A stretch of DNA of 64,000 nucleotides. It comes from CAXBID01 sp963815305 (lineage in GTDB: Bacteria > Bacteroidota > Bacteroidia > Flavobacteriales > Flavobacteriaceae). The notes under the pieces were generated by a model, which had not been told where the DNA came from, did no database searches, and saw only the letters and a program-made list of their open reading frames with translations. A program made the position numbers and the translations under genes. Position 1 is the first letter of the stretch. Every line of letters begins with the position of its first letter. The stretch spans positions 496,001-560,000 of the forward strand of contig CAWFFW010000001.1 of assembly GCA_963815305.1 (NCBI GenBank), written 5' to 3'. Below are positions 47,676-56,905 of the stretch, piece by piece.

Positions 47676-50594
47676 ATGCGCCACATCTATAATATTATAT
47701 TTTCTCTTTTCTTAACGCTCTCTGCTTCTGCTCAAAATAATACTAATCCACTTAAAACTTCAGATTTTGAGACTCAAGAAAAATGGGTTGATAGTATATA
47801 TAATTCCATGACTTTAGAGCAGAAAGTTGGGCAGCTCTATATGGTTCAAGTTATGTCTAATCAAGACAATGACACAAAAAATAAACTAGTAAAATTAATT
47901 TCAGATCATCATATAGGAGGGCTAATATATTCCAACGGTGGCCCTATTAGGCAAGCTAAACTTAACAACGAATTGCAGGTTTTATCAAAAACACCCTTAT
48001 TAATCGGAATGGATGCCGAATGGGGGTTAAGTATGCGCTTAGACTCTACGTATGCTTTTCCATGGAATATGACTCTTGGTGCAATAAAAGATAATACATT
48101 AATAGAAAAAACGGGTAAATATATTGGTGAGCATTGTAAGCGGTTAGGGGTTCATTTTAATTTTGCTCCTGTAGTTGATATAAATACAAATTCAAAAAAC
48201 CCAATAATTGGTAATCGCTCATTTGGGGAGGATAGAGATAATGTAACCGAAAAAGCATTGGCTTTTATGAACGGTATGCAAAGTGCTGGTGTTTTAGCAA
48301 ATGCGAAACATTTCCCAGGCCATGGTGATACCGATCAAGATTCACACCACGCCTTACCAACCATAAATTTTAGTGAAAAACGTATAGATTCTGTTGAGTT
48401 ATATCCTTATAGGAGATTGATAACAGAAGGTCTTTCTAGTGTTATGGTAGCACATTTAAATGTACCTAGCCTAGACTCTTCAGGTTTTCCTTCATCATTA
48501 TCCAAACATATAATTACAGATATTTTAAAAGAATCTTTAGGATTTAATGGGCTTATTTTTACAGATGCTTTAACCATGAAAGGTGCTGCAGACTTTGATG
48601 AAACAGGCGATATAGATTTAGCAGCTTTTGAAGCGGGTAATGATGTTATGCTTATGTCTGAGGACGTTGGTATTGGTATTACTAAAATAATTGAAGCCTA
48701 TAATAGAGGCGATATTACCGAAAATCGTTTAGCGCATTCAGTAAAAAAAATACTTATGGCTAAATATAAAGTAGGCCTTAATAATTATGAGCCCATTGGC
48801 ACCTATAGTTTAGTAGAAGATTTAAACAGACTTAAAGATGATATTTTATATGAAGAATTGATTGAAAATGCATTAACTATATTACAAAATATTAGAGGTG
48901 TATTGCCATTAAGACAATTAGAAACCAAATCAATAGCCTATGTAAATTTAGGTGACGACTCGGGTGATACATTTTTTGAAGAACTTAAAAAATACACCAA
49001 AGTTCATCAAATAGAAGCTGAAGACTTTGAAAGTCTAACAGAGAAACTTCAACCTTATAATACACTAATAATAGGTTTACACCGCTCTAATGAAAGTCCG
49101 TGGAAGGATTATAAGTTCACCAAAGAGGAAATCATTTGGTTAGAAGAAATTGCAAAAACACATACTGTAATTTTAGATGTTTTTGTAAAACCTTATGCCC
49201 TTATGGATTTGAAACAGGTTGAAAACATTGAAGGTATTATTATGAGTTACCAAAACAGTAAGATAGCCCAAGAAAAATCGGCACAACTTATTTTTGGAGC
49301 TATTCCTGCAAATGGAATTTTACCAGTTACTGCGGGTGATCATTTTGTTACAGGAGAAGGCATTCCGTCATTTGGAATTAAACGCTTAGCATATACCTTA
49401 CCAGAACGTGTTGGTATGAATTCTGAAAAATTAAATAAAATTGACTCTGTTGCACAATATGCGGTAGATAATATGATGACGCCGGGTATCCAGCTTTTAG
49501 TAGCCAGAGAAGGAAAGGTTATTTATAATAAAAATTTTGGTAAACACACCTATGATGGAAAAGAAGAAGTGTCTTTTGACGATATTTATGATGTAGCTTC
49601 TTTAACTAAAATATTGGCTACATTGCCTCTTTTAATGGAATTAGAAGAAGAAGGTATAGTATCATTAAATAGTAAACTTTCAGAATTATTACCAGAATAT
49701 AAAAAATCTAACAAAAAAGATATCACTCTAGTTAGCATGTTATCACACTATGCGAAGTTAAGGCCTTGGGAACCTTTTTATTATCACACTTTGGATAGTA
49801 TTACTAAAAAGCCAGATAAAAAATATTATAGTACAGAAAAAGATAATATATTTAGTATTGAGGTAGCTAATAATTTGTTTTTAAGGTCTGATTACCAAGA
49901 TTCTATACAGAAAATAATTAAGGATTCCGATTTACTAGATCGATTGAGATACAGGTATAGCGATTTTCCTTATTACATTTTAAAGAAATATATTGAAACA
50001 CATTACGACAAAGGATTAGATGATTTGGTACAAGAGCATTTTTATCAATCCTTGGGTGCAAATTACACGATGTATAATCCATATAAAAAAATTAGTAATA
50101 GAAAAATTGTACCAACAGAAATTGATAATTATTACAGGTATCAAAAAGTTCATGGTTATGTTCACGATATGGGTGCCGCCATGCAAAATGGAGTAGGAGG
50201 TCATGCAGGTGTTTTTAGTAATGCCAATGATGTCGCTAAAATTATGCAAATGTATTTGCAAAATGGATTTTACGGAGGTAAGCAGTTTTTAAAACCTGAA
50301 ACGCTTGCAAAATTTAATATGTGTTACTATTGTAGTAAAGGTAATAGACGTGGTGTAGGGTTTGATAAGCCACAAAAATCTGGAGATGAGGGGCCTACAT
50401 GTGGTTGTATATCAAGAATGAGTTTTGGACACTCTGGTTTTACTGGTACATATGCTTGGGCAGATCCAGATGAAGATATTGTTTATGTGTTTTTGGCTAA
50501 TAGAACATATCCAAGTGCTGGTAAAAATTTATTATTAAGAGAAAATATCAGAACAGAAATACAGCGTTTAATTTATGAAGCCATTGAAAATTAA
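47676..50594 (+). CDS. GH3 beta-N-acetylglucosaminidase fused to serine hydrolase (beta-lactamase-like)
   Basis: A 972-residue exported fusion (signal RHIYNIIFSLFLTLSASAQ). N-terminal GH3 domain (about 35-370) of the NagZ type: NAKHFPGHGDTDQDSHHALP carries the NagZ Asp-His dyad region and FTDALTMKGA the nucleophile Asp. A GH3 C-terminal-like domain follows to about 570. From about 590 is a class C beta-lactamase/DD-peptidase domain with SxxK (ASLTKILA), a YSD variant of YxN and HSG (GHSGFTGTYAW). It probably trims peptidoglycan glycan and peptide parts in the periplasm, feeding recycling with MurQ. The arrangement is common in Bacteroidota. Confidence 0.93.
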   Translation: MRHIYNIIFSLFLTLSASAQNNTNPLKTSDFETQEKWVDSIYNSMTLEQKVGQLYMVQVMSNQDNDTKNKLVKLISDHHIGGLIYSNGGPIRQAKLNNELQVLSKTPLLIGMDAEWGLSMRLDSTYAFPWNMTLGAIKDNTLIEKTGKYIGEHCKRLGVHFNFAPVVDINTNSKNPIIGNRSFGEDRDNVTEKALAFMNGMQSAGVLANAKHFPGHGDTDQDSHHALPTINFSEKRIDSVELYPYRRLITEGLSSVMVAHLNVPSLDSSGFPSSLSKHIITDILKESLGFNGLIFTDALTMKGAADFDETGDIDLAAFEAGNDVMLMSEDVGIGITKIIEAYNRGDITENRLAHSVKKILMAKYKVGLNNYEPIGTYSLVEDLNRLKDDILYEELIENALTILQNIRGVLPLRQLETKSIAYVNLGDDSGDTFFEELKKYTKVHQIEAEDFESLTEKLQPYNTLIIGLHRSNESPWKDYKFTKEEIIWLEEIAKTHTVILDVFVKPYALMDLKQVENIEGIIMSYQNSKIAQEKSAQLIFGAIPANGILPVTAGDHFVTGEGIPSFGIKRLAYTLPERVGMNSEKLNKIDSVAQYAVDNMMTPGIQLLVAREGKVIYNKNFGKHTYDGKEEVSFDDIYDVASLTKILATLPLLMELEEEGIVSLNSKLSELLPEYKKSNKKDITLVSMLSHYAKLRPWEPFYYHTLDSITKKPDKKYYSTEKDNIFSIEVANNLFLRSDYQDSIQKIIKDSDLLDRLRYRYSDFPYYILKKYIETHYDKGLDDLVQEHFYQSLGANYTMYNPYKKISNRKIVPTEIDNYYRYQKVHGYVHDMGAAMQNGVGGHAGVFSNANDVAKIMQMYLQNGFYGGKQFLKPETLAKFNMCYYCSKGNRRGVGFDKPQKSGDEGPTCGCISRMSFGHSGFTGTYAWADPDEDIVYVFLANRTYPSAGKNLLLRENIRTEIQRLIYEAIEN

Positions 50595-50648
50595 TAAGGT
50601 TTATATTTAAAAGTACTAAAAATTATTTTAGACAGTTAAAATTAAAAT

Positions 50649-51785
50649 ATGAAAATAGGTATTGTTTGTTATCCAACGTTTGGCGGAAGCGGTGTTGTGG
50701 CTACAGAGCTAGGTTTAGAATTGTCTAAACGTGGTCACGAAATTCATTTTATTACCTATAATCAACCCGTAAGGTTAGAGTTATTAGGTAATAATGTTCA
50801 TTATCATGAAGTCAATGTACCAGAATACCCACTTTTTCATTATCAACCTTATGAGTTAGCATTGTCTAGTAAATTAGTTGATATGGTGAAGTTACATAAA
50901 ATAGAAATATTACATGTGCACTATGCAATACCCCATGCTTATGCAGCTTATATGGCTAAAAAAATGTTACAAGAAGAGGGCATTTATGTTCCTATTGTTA
51001 CAACTTTACATGGTACTGATATTACATTGGTTGGTAGTCATCCATTTTACAAACCAGCTGTAACATTTAGTATTAATAAATCCGATGCTGTAACTGCTGT
51101 TTCCCAAAGTTTAAAAGAAGATACGCTTCGTTTGTTTGACATAAAAAATGATATTTCCGTAGTGCCTAATTTTATTGACTTAGAAAAATACAACCAAGGC
51201 TTTAAAGATTGTCAACGTGCTATGATGGCTAATGATGATGAAAAGATAATTACACACATCAGTAATTTACGTCCTGTAAAACGTGTGGTAGATGTGATTA
51301 AGATTTTTTATAATATTCAAAAAGAAATACCAGCAAAATTAATGTTGGTAGGAGAAGGCCCTGAACGCGAGAAGGTAGAAAATCTTTGTAAAGAATTGGA
51401 TATTATGGATAGAGTTATTTTCTTTGGAAGAAGCAATGAAATTGATAAAATTTTATGTTTCAGTGATTTGTTCCTATTACCCTCTCAAACAGAAAGTTTT
51501 GGTTTAGCAGCATTAGAGGCTATGGCATCTGGCGTACCCGTTATTTCAAGTAATACAGGCGGAATTCCAGAAGTTAATATAAATGGCGTTTCTGGGTATT
51601 TAAGCCATGTTGGTGATATTGATGCGATGTCTGATAATGCATTACGCATTTTAAAAGACAAACAGATATTAAAGACTTTTAAAGATAATGCCAGAAAACA
51701 ATCTTTAAACTTCGATTTACACAAAATAGTACCTCAATATGAAGCCATTTATGAAGATACACTAGCAAAATGTTTGGTTTTATAG
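50649..51785 (+). CDS. bshA: N-acetyl-alpha-D-glucosaminyl L-malate synthase
   Basis: First enzyme of bacillithiol synthesis: joins GlcNAc from UDP-GlcNAc to L-malate. A 378-residue GT4 glycosyltransferase with the BshA start IVCYPTFGGSGVVATELG, LHVHYAIPHAYAAY in the N-terminal Rossmann domain, and the donor-site block LPSQTESFGLAALEAMASG with the EX7E pattern. Follows the GH3 gene by 54 bases. The cysteine-adding enzyme BshC is encoded 5 kb downstream; the deacetylase BshB is not in the window. Confidence 0.95.
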   Translation: MKIGIVCYPTFGGSGVVATELGLELSKRGHEIHFITYNQPVRLELLGNNVHYHEVNVPEYPLFHYQPYELALSSKLVDMVKLHKIEILHVHYAIPHAYAAYMAKKMLQEEGIYVPIVTTLHGTDITLVGSHPFYKPAVTFSINKSDAVTAVSQSLKEDTLRLFDIKNDISVVPNFIDLEKYNQGFKDCQRAMMANDDEKIITHISNLRPVKRVVDVIKIFYNIQKEIPAKLMLVGEGPEREKVENLCKELDIMDRVIFFGRSNEIDKILCFSDLFLLPSQTESFGLAALEAMASGVPVISSNTGGIPEVNINGVSGYLSHVGDIDAMSDNALRILKDKQILKTFKDNARKQSLNFDLHKIVPQYEAIYEDTLAKCLVL

Positions 51786-51812
51786 GTTGTGTTTCTTAAT
51801 CAATATGTTAAA

Positions 51813-53078
51813 TTAGGTACGTTTCAGCTGCTTTTGAATTTTTTTAATAGCAGATTCAATTGATTTTTCAGGTTCAATAATATTATATTCTCCCCAAAAT
51901 TCCGGGTCTGAAAAACCAGAAGCTTTATCAGCTAAAATCGTATTTGGTCTAATAATATTTTCGCGCACTTTAGCGATGTTAGTATTGTTAATTTCCCAAT
52001 CGGTAATAGCCATTTCACTATTTAAAGTGTATAGGCTGTTAAATAATTTCCCTTCCCAATTCACTTTTATTGTTAATGAAATATTACTGTAAGCATAATG
52101 CCATTTACCATTTTGTGTTCTATAATTTACCCTATAGTTGGCCTCTGTAGGATATACATCAACCTTTCTAGGTTTTTTACGAATATACATTTGGCTTGAT
52201 AGTTCTTTATTTTCAACATTAAGACTATAAACGGCATTAGTAAGTGCTAAACTTTCAGAATCTATATAAAGTTTGCCATAATAAAGAGGTGTTATAACAT
52301 TAGGCTTTTGTTTAAAGTTAATAACATAAACCATTTTCTTATTTATTTGTGTAGATTCCTCGAAATTAAAATCATAGAAATCAATATCGTCTTCCGTAAA
52401 AATAAATTCTGGATATTTGATAATATCTGTATAAAGATTGCTAAAAGGTCCGCCTTGTAGTTTAACCGCAATAGTATCTAATTTGTTATAATCAGTATTT
52501 TTTCTTGATTTTATCAATTCTATTCCATCTTTTCTGGTGCTATTATACGGACTTTTACGAATTATAACGACTGCTTCAGATAATGAGGCGTTTTTTCTTC
52601 TCTTTTTAATGGTTTCTCTATAAAATGCAGTCATTAAAGTATTATCATTATTATAAACGGTGCTTTTGTTTTTTAATGTGGCTCTCAAAAGTTGTTTAGC
52701 ATCTTTGTAAGTTGCTATTTCTACGGAATTAAGTTCTGTAATGGCTTCTGATAATTCAATTTTTATATCATTTTCTAACGACGTAATAGGGATTACTTTT
52801 TTTTCATAACCCAATCGTGAAACAGTTAGAGTTGCATTTTCGAGTGCATTAGGTATTTTAAGAAGAAATTCCCCATCAGAGTTTGTTATTGTACTAACGT
52901 TAGAATCAGTTATAACTAAATCAGTAAACATTAAAGGATTATTGCTTTTACTATCTACTACTTTTCCTTTGATTTCTTTAAAATTAATGGTTGTAGTCTG
53001 CGCATTAATTATACTTGTACCAAATAATATTGAAATACATAATAGTGTAAATGGGTGTAAGAGTTTAGAGGTTTTCAT
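51813..53078 (-). CDS. Exported protein with carboxypeptidase-like regulatory domain
   Basis: A 421-residue protein with signal peptide (FTLLCISILFGTSIINAQ) and an N-terminal CarboxypepD_reg-like beta-sandwich (KEIKGKVVDSKSNNPLMFTD to VSRLGYEKKVIPI). The remainder is beta-rich and ends in a Lys-rich helix. It lacks a plug and barrel, so it is not a TonB receptor; similar flavobacterial proteins have no established function. Single gene, converging with bshA. Confidence 0.8.
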   Translation of the reverse strand: MKTSKLLHPFTLLCISILFGTSIINAQTTTINFKEIKGKVVDSKSNNPLMFTDLVITDSNVSTITNSDGEFLLKIPNALENATLTVSRLGYEKKVIPITSLENDIKIELSEAITELNSVEIATYKDAKQLLRATLKNKSTVYNNDNTLMTAFYRETIKKRRKNASLSEAVVIIRKSPYNSTRKDGIELIKSRKNTDYNKLDTIAVKLQGGPFSNLYTDIIKYPEFIFTEDDIDFYDFNFEESTQINKKMVYVINFKQKPNVITPLYYGKLYIDSESLALTNAVYSLNVENKELSSQMYIRKKPRKVDVYPTEANYRVNYRTQNGKWHYAYSNISLTIKVNWEGKLFNSLYTLNSEMAITDWEINNTNIAKVRENIIRPNTILADKASGFSDPEFWGEYNIIEPEKSIESAIKKIQKQLKRT

Positions 53079-53204
53079 AGCGTTTTATTTATGTGATTAT
53101 AAACAAGCTTAAAGTAAGCAAAAAAACACATTAATCATATACAAATTATGTTAATTTATGAATAAAGTATTGAAAAATAGCTATTTATATTAAAATCATA
53201 TGGG

Positions 53205-55013
53205 TTAATTTTCTGTAATATTATCAGTCAATGTTTTCATAAAAACAACTAAGGCTAGTTGCTCCTCTTCAGTTAGTTTTAATTTATCAAATGGTAGTGT
53301 TTGATGCGGTAAATCAAAACCTAGTCCGCCACCACCACCTTTGTTATAAAAATCTATTACTTGTTCCAAATTTTCGTACACCCCATTATGCATATATGGT
53401 GCGGTTATTTCTACATTACGAATTGTAGGTGTTTTAAAAGCGCCTTTTCTTTCTATAGTTTTAAAAATATTATAGCGACCTAGGTCATCATCTAATTTTT
53501 TGTTTTTACCTGTTTTTGGTACCCCAATTATTTCTAGTTCAGACTCATTAAAATTTGGAGGAACCGTACCGTTAAATAAAGGTGGGAAATGGCAGGTAGC
53601 ACAAGCTCCTTTACCCATGAATATGTTAAACCCTTTTATTTCCTGTTCGGTAAGGGTATTTTCTTTTCCATTAATATTATTATCGAATTTTGAATTAAAA
53701 GTATTTAATGTTCTTACGTACGAAGCTATCGAATGTCTGATATTCATGTCAGTTGCCCCTCGTGTATATAACGTATCGAAAGCTTTAGAGTAGTTTTTGT
53801 CTTCTTTTATTACTTTAATAATATGTTCTAAATCTGTATTAAACTCATCATGATTTTTAATGACACCTACAATTTGTCCTTCTAAGCTACCAGCTCTGTT
53901 ATCTAAAAAAAAGGATTTTTGTAAACCTGAGTAGGTTAATGTAGGTGTGTTCCTTTTTAAGTTTTTATTAAATGTTTTTTTTCCATCTGTAAACGCTTTA
54001 TCTTTTATATGGCAAGTGGCACAAGCCATACTGTTATCTATAGATAAGCGTTTGTCATTAAAAATTTTTTTTCCTAATTTAATTTTTGTTTTTAAGTGTA
54101 TTGTGTCATTTTTATAATCAGAAAAATAGCTAAGATTAAAAGCGGTATTGCTAAACAAACGCGTCGCTTGACTATTTAAAGCAAATTCAAAAGGGAATTT
54201 AACCTCCCAATCATCTTGAGTCGCTTTGAGAAGCTCCAATTGTTTATTGGTGTGATTTTTAATGAAAGTGTATCGATTTAAACTATCAAAATCTGTGTTT
54301 AAAGTTTCGATGGTCTGCTTTATTTCTGTTTTCCAATTGGTAAGTAATCCTTTGTTTTTAAAGTTATCTTGATATATATTTAGAATATAGTTTAGGGTTT
54401 CATAAGTATATCTTGATTCTTTTAATGAAGCTCCTAAAACAGGTGAATCAAAATTAGATAACCCTGTTGTTGTTGCTCTTATTATAGCATCTCTCAGAAT
54501 CCATATTATATGATAATCTTTCATTTTCAAATCTATATTATGCTCAATTAGCTTTAATCTGGCACTGGTTACTTTTATAGCTCTAGATAATATTAGAGTA
54601 TCTAGATCTTCTGAAAATAAATTTTCTTCTATAACTTGATAACCAATGGGTTGATTTATTTTAATATCTGTTGCATCTTCTTCTTGAATTCGCAACAAGT
54701 TAGGAGCGTTTAAAGTCTTGTAATTTTCTTTTTCAGCATATGATAATATGGGCTCACTTTTCTTAAAAAAAGCTCTTGAGTTTTTATAAAATATTTTATT
54801 TTGGTTGCTATCATTATTTAAGTTAATGCTATCTAAATATTGATAAGCCATAACTAAATTATCTCGATATAGCGTTTCTAATAAATCTGTTCTTAAAATG
54901 CTATTTTGTGTTTCTTTTTTTTCTGTATTTAGACACGCTGTAATTAAAAGCAAAAAACATACACTTAACGTGTATGTTTTAACTTTGAATATAAGATTCA
55001 AATATCTTTTCAT
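53205..55013 (-). CDS. Diheme cytochrome c peroxidase/MauG-type lipoprotein
   Basis: A 602-residue lipoprotein (VCFLLLITAC, lipid anchor on Cys). Residues about 30-290 form a helical domain I do not recognise; from about 300 is a cytochrome c peroxidase/MauG domain with two CATCH heme sites (first at 54009-54023, second at 53589-53603) and APYMHNGVYENLEQVIDFYN near the C terminus. Expected to reduce peroxide or oxidise a substrate in the periplasm. It starts four bases after the PhoX-like gene stop, so the two are cotranscribed and perhaps act together. Confidence 0.9.
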   Translation of the reverse strand: MKRYLNLIFKVKTYTLSVCFLLLITACLNTEKKETQNSILRTDLLETLYRDNLVMAYQYLDSINLNNDSNQNKIFYKNSRAFFKKSEPILSYAEKENYKTLNAPNLLRIQEEDATDIKINQPIGYQVIEENLFSEDLDTLILSRAIKVTSARLKLIEHNIDLKMKDYHIIWILRDAIIRATTTGLSNFDSPVLGASLKESRYTYETLNYILNIYQDNFKNKGLLTNWKTEIKQTIETLNTDFDSLNRYTFIKNHTNKQLELLKATQDDWEVKFPFEFALNSQATRLFSNTAFNLSYFSDYKNDTIHLKTKIKLGKKIFNDKRLSIDNSMACATCHIKDKAFTDGKKTFNKNLKRNTPTLTYSGLQKSFFLDNRAGSLEGQIVGVIKNHDEFNTDLEHIIKVIKEDKNYSKAFDTLYTRGATDMNIRHSIASYVRTLNTFNSKFDNNINGKENTLTEQEIKGFNIFMGKGACATCHFPPLFNGTVPPNFNESELEIIGVPKTGKNKKLDDDLGRYNIFKTIERKGAFKTPTIRNVEITAPYMHNGVYENLEQVIDFYNKGGGGGLGFDLPHQTLPFDKLKLTEEEQLALVVFMKTLTDNITEN

Positions 55014-55017
55014 AAGA

Positions 55018-56571
55018 TTATCTTCCTAAACCTTTAACTAAATACAACATAGAGCCTTCTCTTCTATTTGCTAAATTTGGGTTAGCCATAGGATCTGTAA
55101 AAGAAGTTCCATCTGCAGGGTTCCAGCCATGATTTTGAGTTATTAGTAAGAACGTGTTGTCACCGTTATTAACAACATCGGTAACATCAATCATACCTGT
55201 TATTTCCCATCTGCTTGAAGTAGGACCGTACCCTAAAGATTCTGCTCTATTTTGATCGCATTCTAAAACTGTTTTAATTGCTCCAGTATTTAAATCATAT
55301 TGGTATAATTTTGCGTAGCCAATGATATCTGTATCTCTTTGCCCATTAGGGTCTTCTTGAATATATGCATAGTTTTCAGTTACTAAAATGTTATCAGGTG
55401 AGTGGAACATTTCAGCTTTACCGCCTACTTTATCACCGTCTAATACACAGGTAATTTTACAAGGTCCAGTTGGATCGGTTTCATTTAATTCAACTTTATA
55501 AACTCTACCATTGAAGGTTCCTTCATTTTGTAAACTTTCTCTAGCACGACCTGTTACAGCGAGGTAAAGCTCTCTTTCGTTACCCGCAGAACCTCTTCTC
55601 CAATCAATATCTTCTAATCTAGAAAATCCCATAACACCTTTAGTTTTAGCTTCAGTATCAAGAGCGTTAATTTCTCTTTCTGTTAATTCAACAAATTCAG
55701 CATCGTACGAAACATCTTCAGCCATATCCATTTCAAAGTTAACACCAACTGTAGTTACTTTAAGACCATATAATTTTCCGCCTTCTAAATCACCTCTACT
55801 ACTAACATACATGCCTAATTGACCAGAAGGAACATCATTATCAGAATGATCATCACCAATAAAAGCAACCGTTTTATTGGGGTATGCATTTTTACCAATT
55901 ACAACAGCATTTTCAGTAGACCATTGACCAAAGGCAGATAACATTTTACCAGTACTTGCATCAGATACTTCTTTAAAAGGATCAGTTAAGAATACACCTT
56001 TAGATGAGCCACCCCATTCGCCACCAGACAGGTATAATGGACCAAACCCGTGCTCTTCTGGAGTAATCATTGAACCAGAACACTGCGCAGTTTCAGCAGT
56101 TGCAGCGGCATTTAAAATATATTCACCATAATATGGTCTTAAGTTTTTGGTTAACATGATACGAGCAATAGAATAATCTGCTTCAATGTTGTTAATTAAA
56201 GTGAAAGTGCCATTGTTGTTGTTTAAAAGTCCAGCACCATCAGCCATTGATCCGTAAACGAAATCTGGAGAATTAGGAATAACATCTTCTGAAGATAATA
56301 ACAGTTGAATTTTTATACCAACAAAATCACTAGTAGCTTTTAATAAGCTGGGTGATTTTGATGAAATTAGGTAAGCTCCATCTAAACCGTCAACACCATT
56401 CATACCATCGACACCATTAAGACCATTTATTCCGTCTTGTCCATTGGCCCCGTCAGCACCATCTTGCCCATCAACACCATCTTTTCCGTCCTCTATATCG
56501 CAACTTATTACTGATACAGGAATAATTGTTAAAACAAATGTTAGCACTAAAAAGCTAAATAAATTTTTCAT
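55018..56571 (-). CDS. PhoX-like (DUF839) lipoprotein with collagen-like stalk
   Basis: A 517-residue lipoprotein (lipobox VISC, Cys24). Directly after the anchor come 13 consecutive Gly-X-Y triplets (residues 29-67; GKD, GVD, GQD, GAD, GAN, ... GAY), a collagen-like stalk without Pro but rich in Asp and Asn. The rest matches DUF839/PhoX: FVYGSMADGAGLL, SGSMITPEEHGFGPLYLSGG, GFSRLEDIDWRRG, MFHSPDNILVTENYAYIQED. PhoX proteins are calcium/iron phosphatases, but activity here is unverified. Upstream gene of the diheme peroxidase. Confidence 0.85.
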   Translation of the reverse strand: MKNLFSFLVLTFVLTIIPVSVISCDIEDGKDGVDGQDGADGANGQDGINGLNGVDGMNGVDGLDGAYLISSKSPSLLKATSDFVGIKIQLLLSSEDVIPNSPDFVYGSMADGAGLLNNNNGTFTLINNIEADYSIARIMLTKNLRPYYGEYILNAAATAETAQCSGSMITPEEHGFGPLYLSGGEWGGSSKGVFLTDPFKEVSDASTGKMLSAFGQWSTENAVVIGKNAYPNKTVAFIGDDHSDNDVPSGQLGMYVSSRGDLEGGKLYGLKVTTVGVNFEMDMAEDVSYDAEFVELTEREINALDTEAKTKGVMGFSRLEDIDWRRGSAGNERELYLAVTGRARESLQNEGTFNGRVYKVELNETDPTGPCKITCVLDGDKVGGKAEMFHSPDNILVTENYAYIQEDPNGQRDTDIIGYAKLYQYDLNTGAIKTVLECDQNRAESLGYGPTSSRWEITGMIDVTDVVNNGDNTFLLITQNHGWNPADGTSFTDPMANPNLANRREGSMLYLVKGLGR

Positions 56572-56905
56572 AATTTAATATTTTATTGGTTAAATAATTT
56601 TAGTCAAAGTTAATTTTGGAATTATGAAAGTCTGTTAAGGCATTGATGTTGTTTGATTAATTTAGGGTTATAATAAAGTTAAATACATTAAACCATCATT
56701 AAGTAATGAAAGCAGATTTGATGTTTATATTTCTTTTGGTTAAACTCAGTGTAAAGTAATCGAGCAATAAGGTGTTTTTTTTTATGATATTATTTTATGG
56801 GGTTAACATTACAACGGGAATAAGAGTAAAACTAAAACTCTTAACTTATTTTTTAGATTTTAAAAAAATGAATAGCTGTATATTTACGTGAATTTTTAAC
56901 TAAAT
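56572..56905. other. Divergent promoter region between PhoX-like gene and bshC
   Basis: 334 bases. Near bshC are an inverted repeat TAAGAGT / ACTCTTA (56821-56843) and a possible -7 element TATATTTAC (56879-56887, one base off consensus). No gene seen. Confidence 0.4.
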
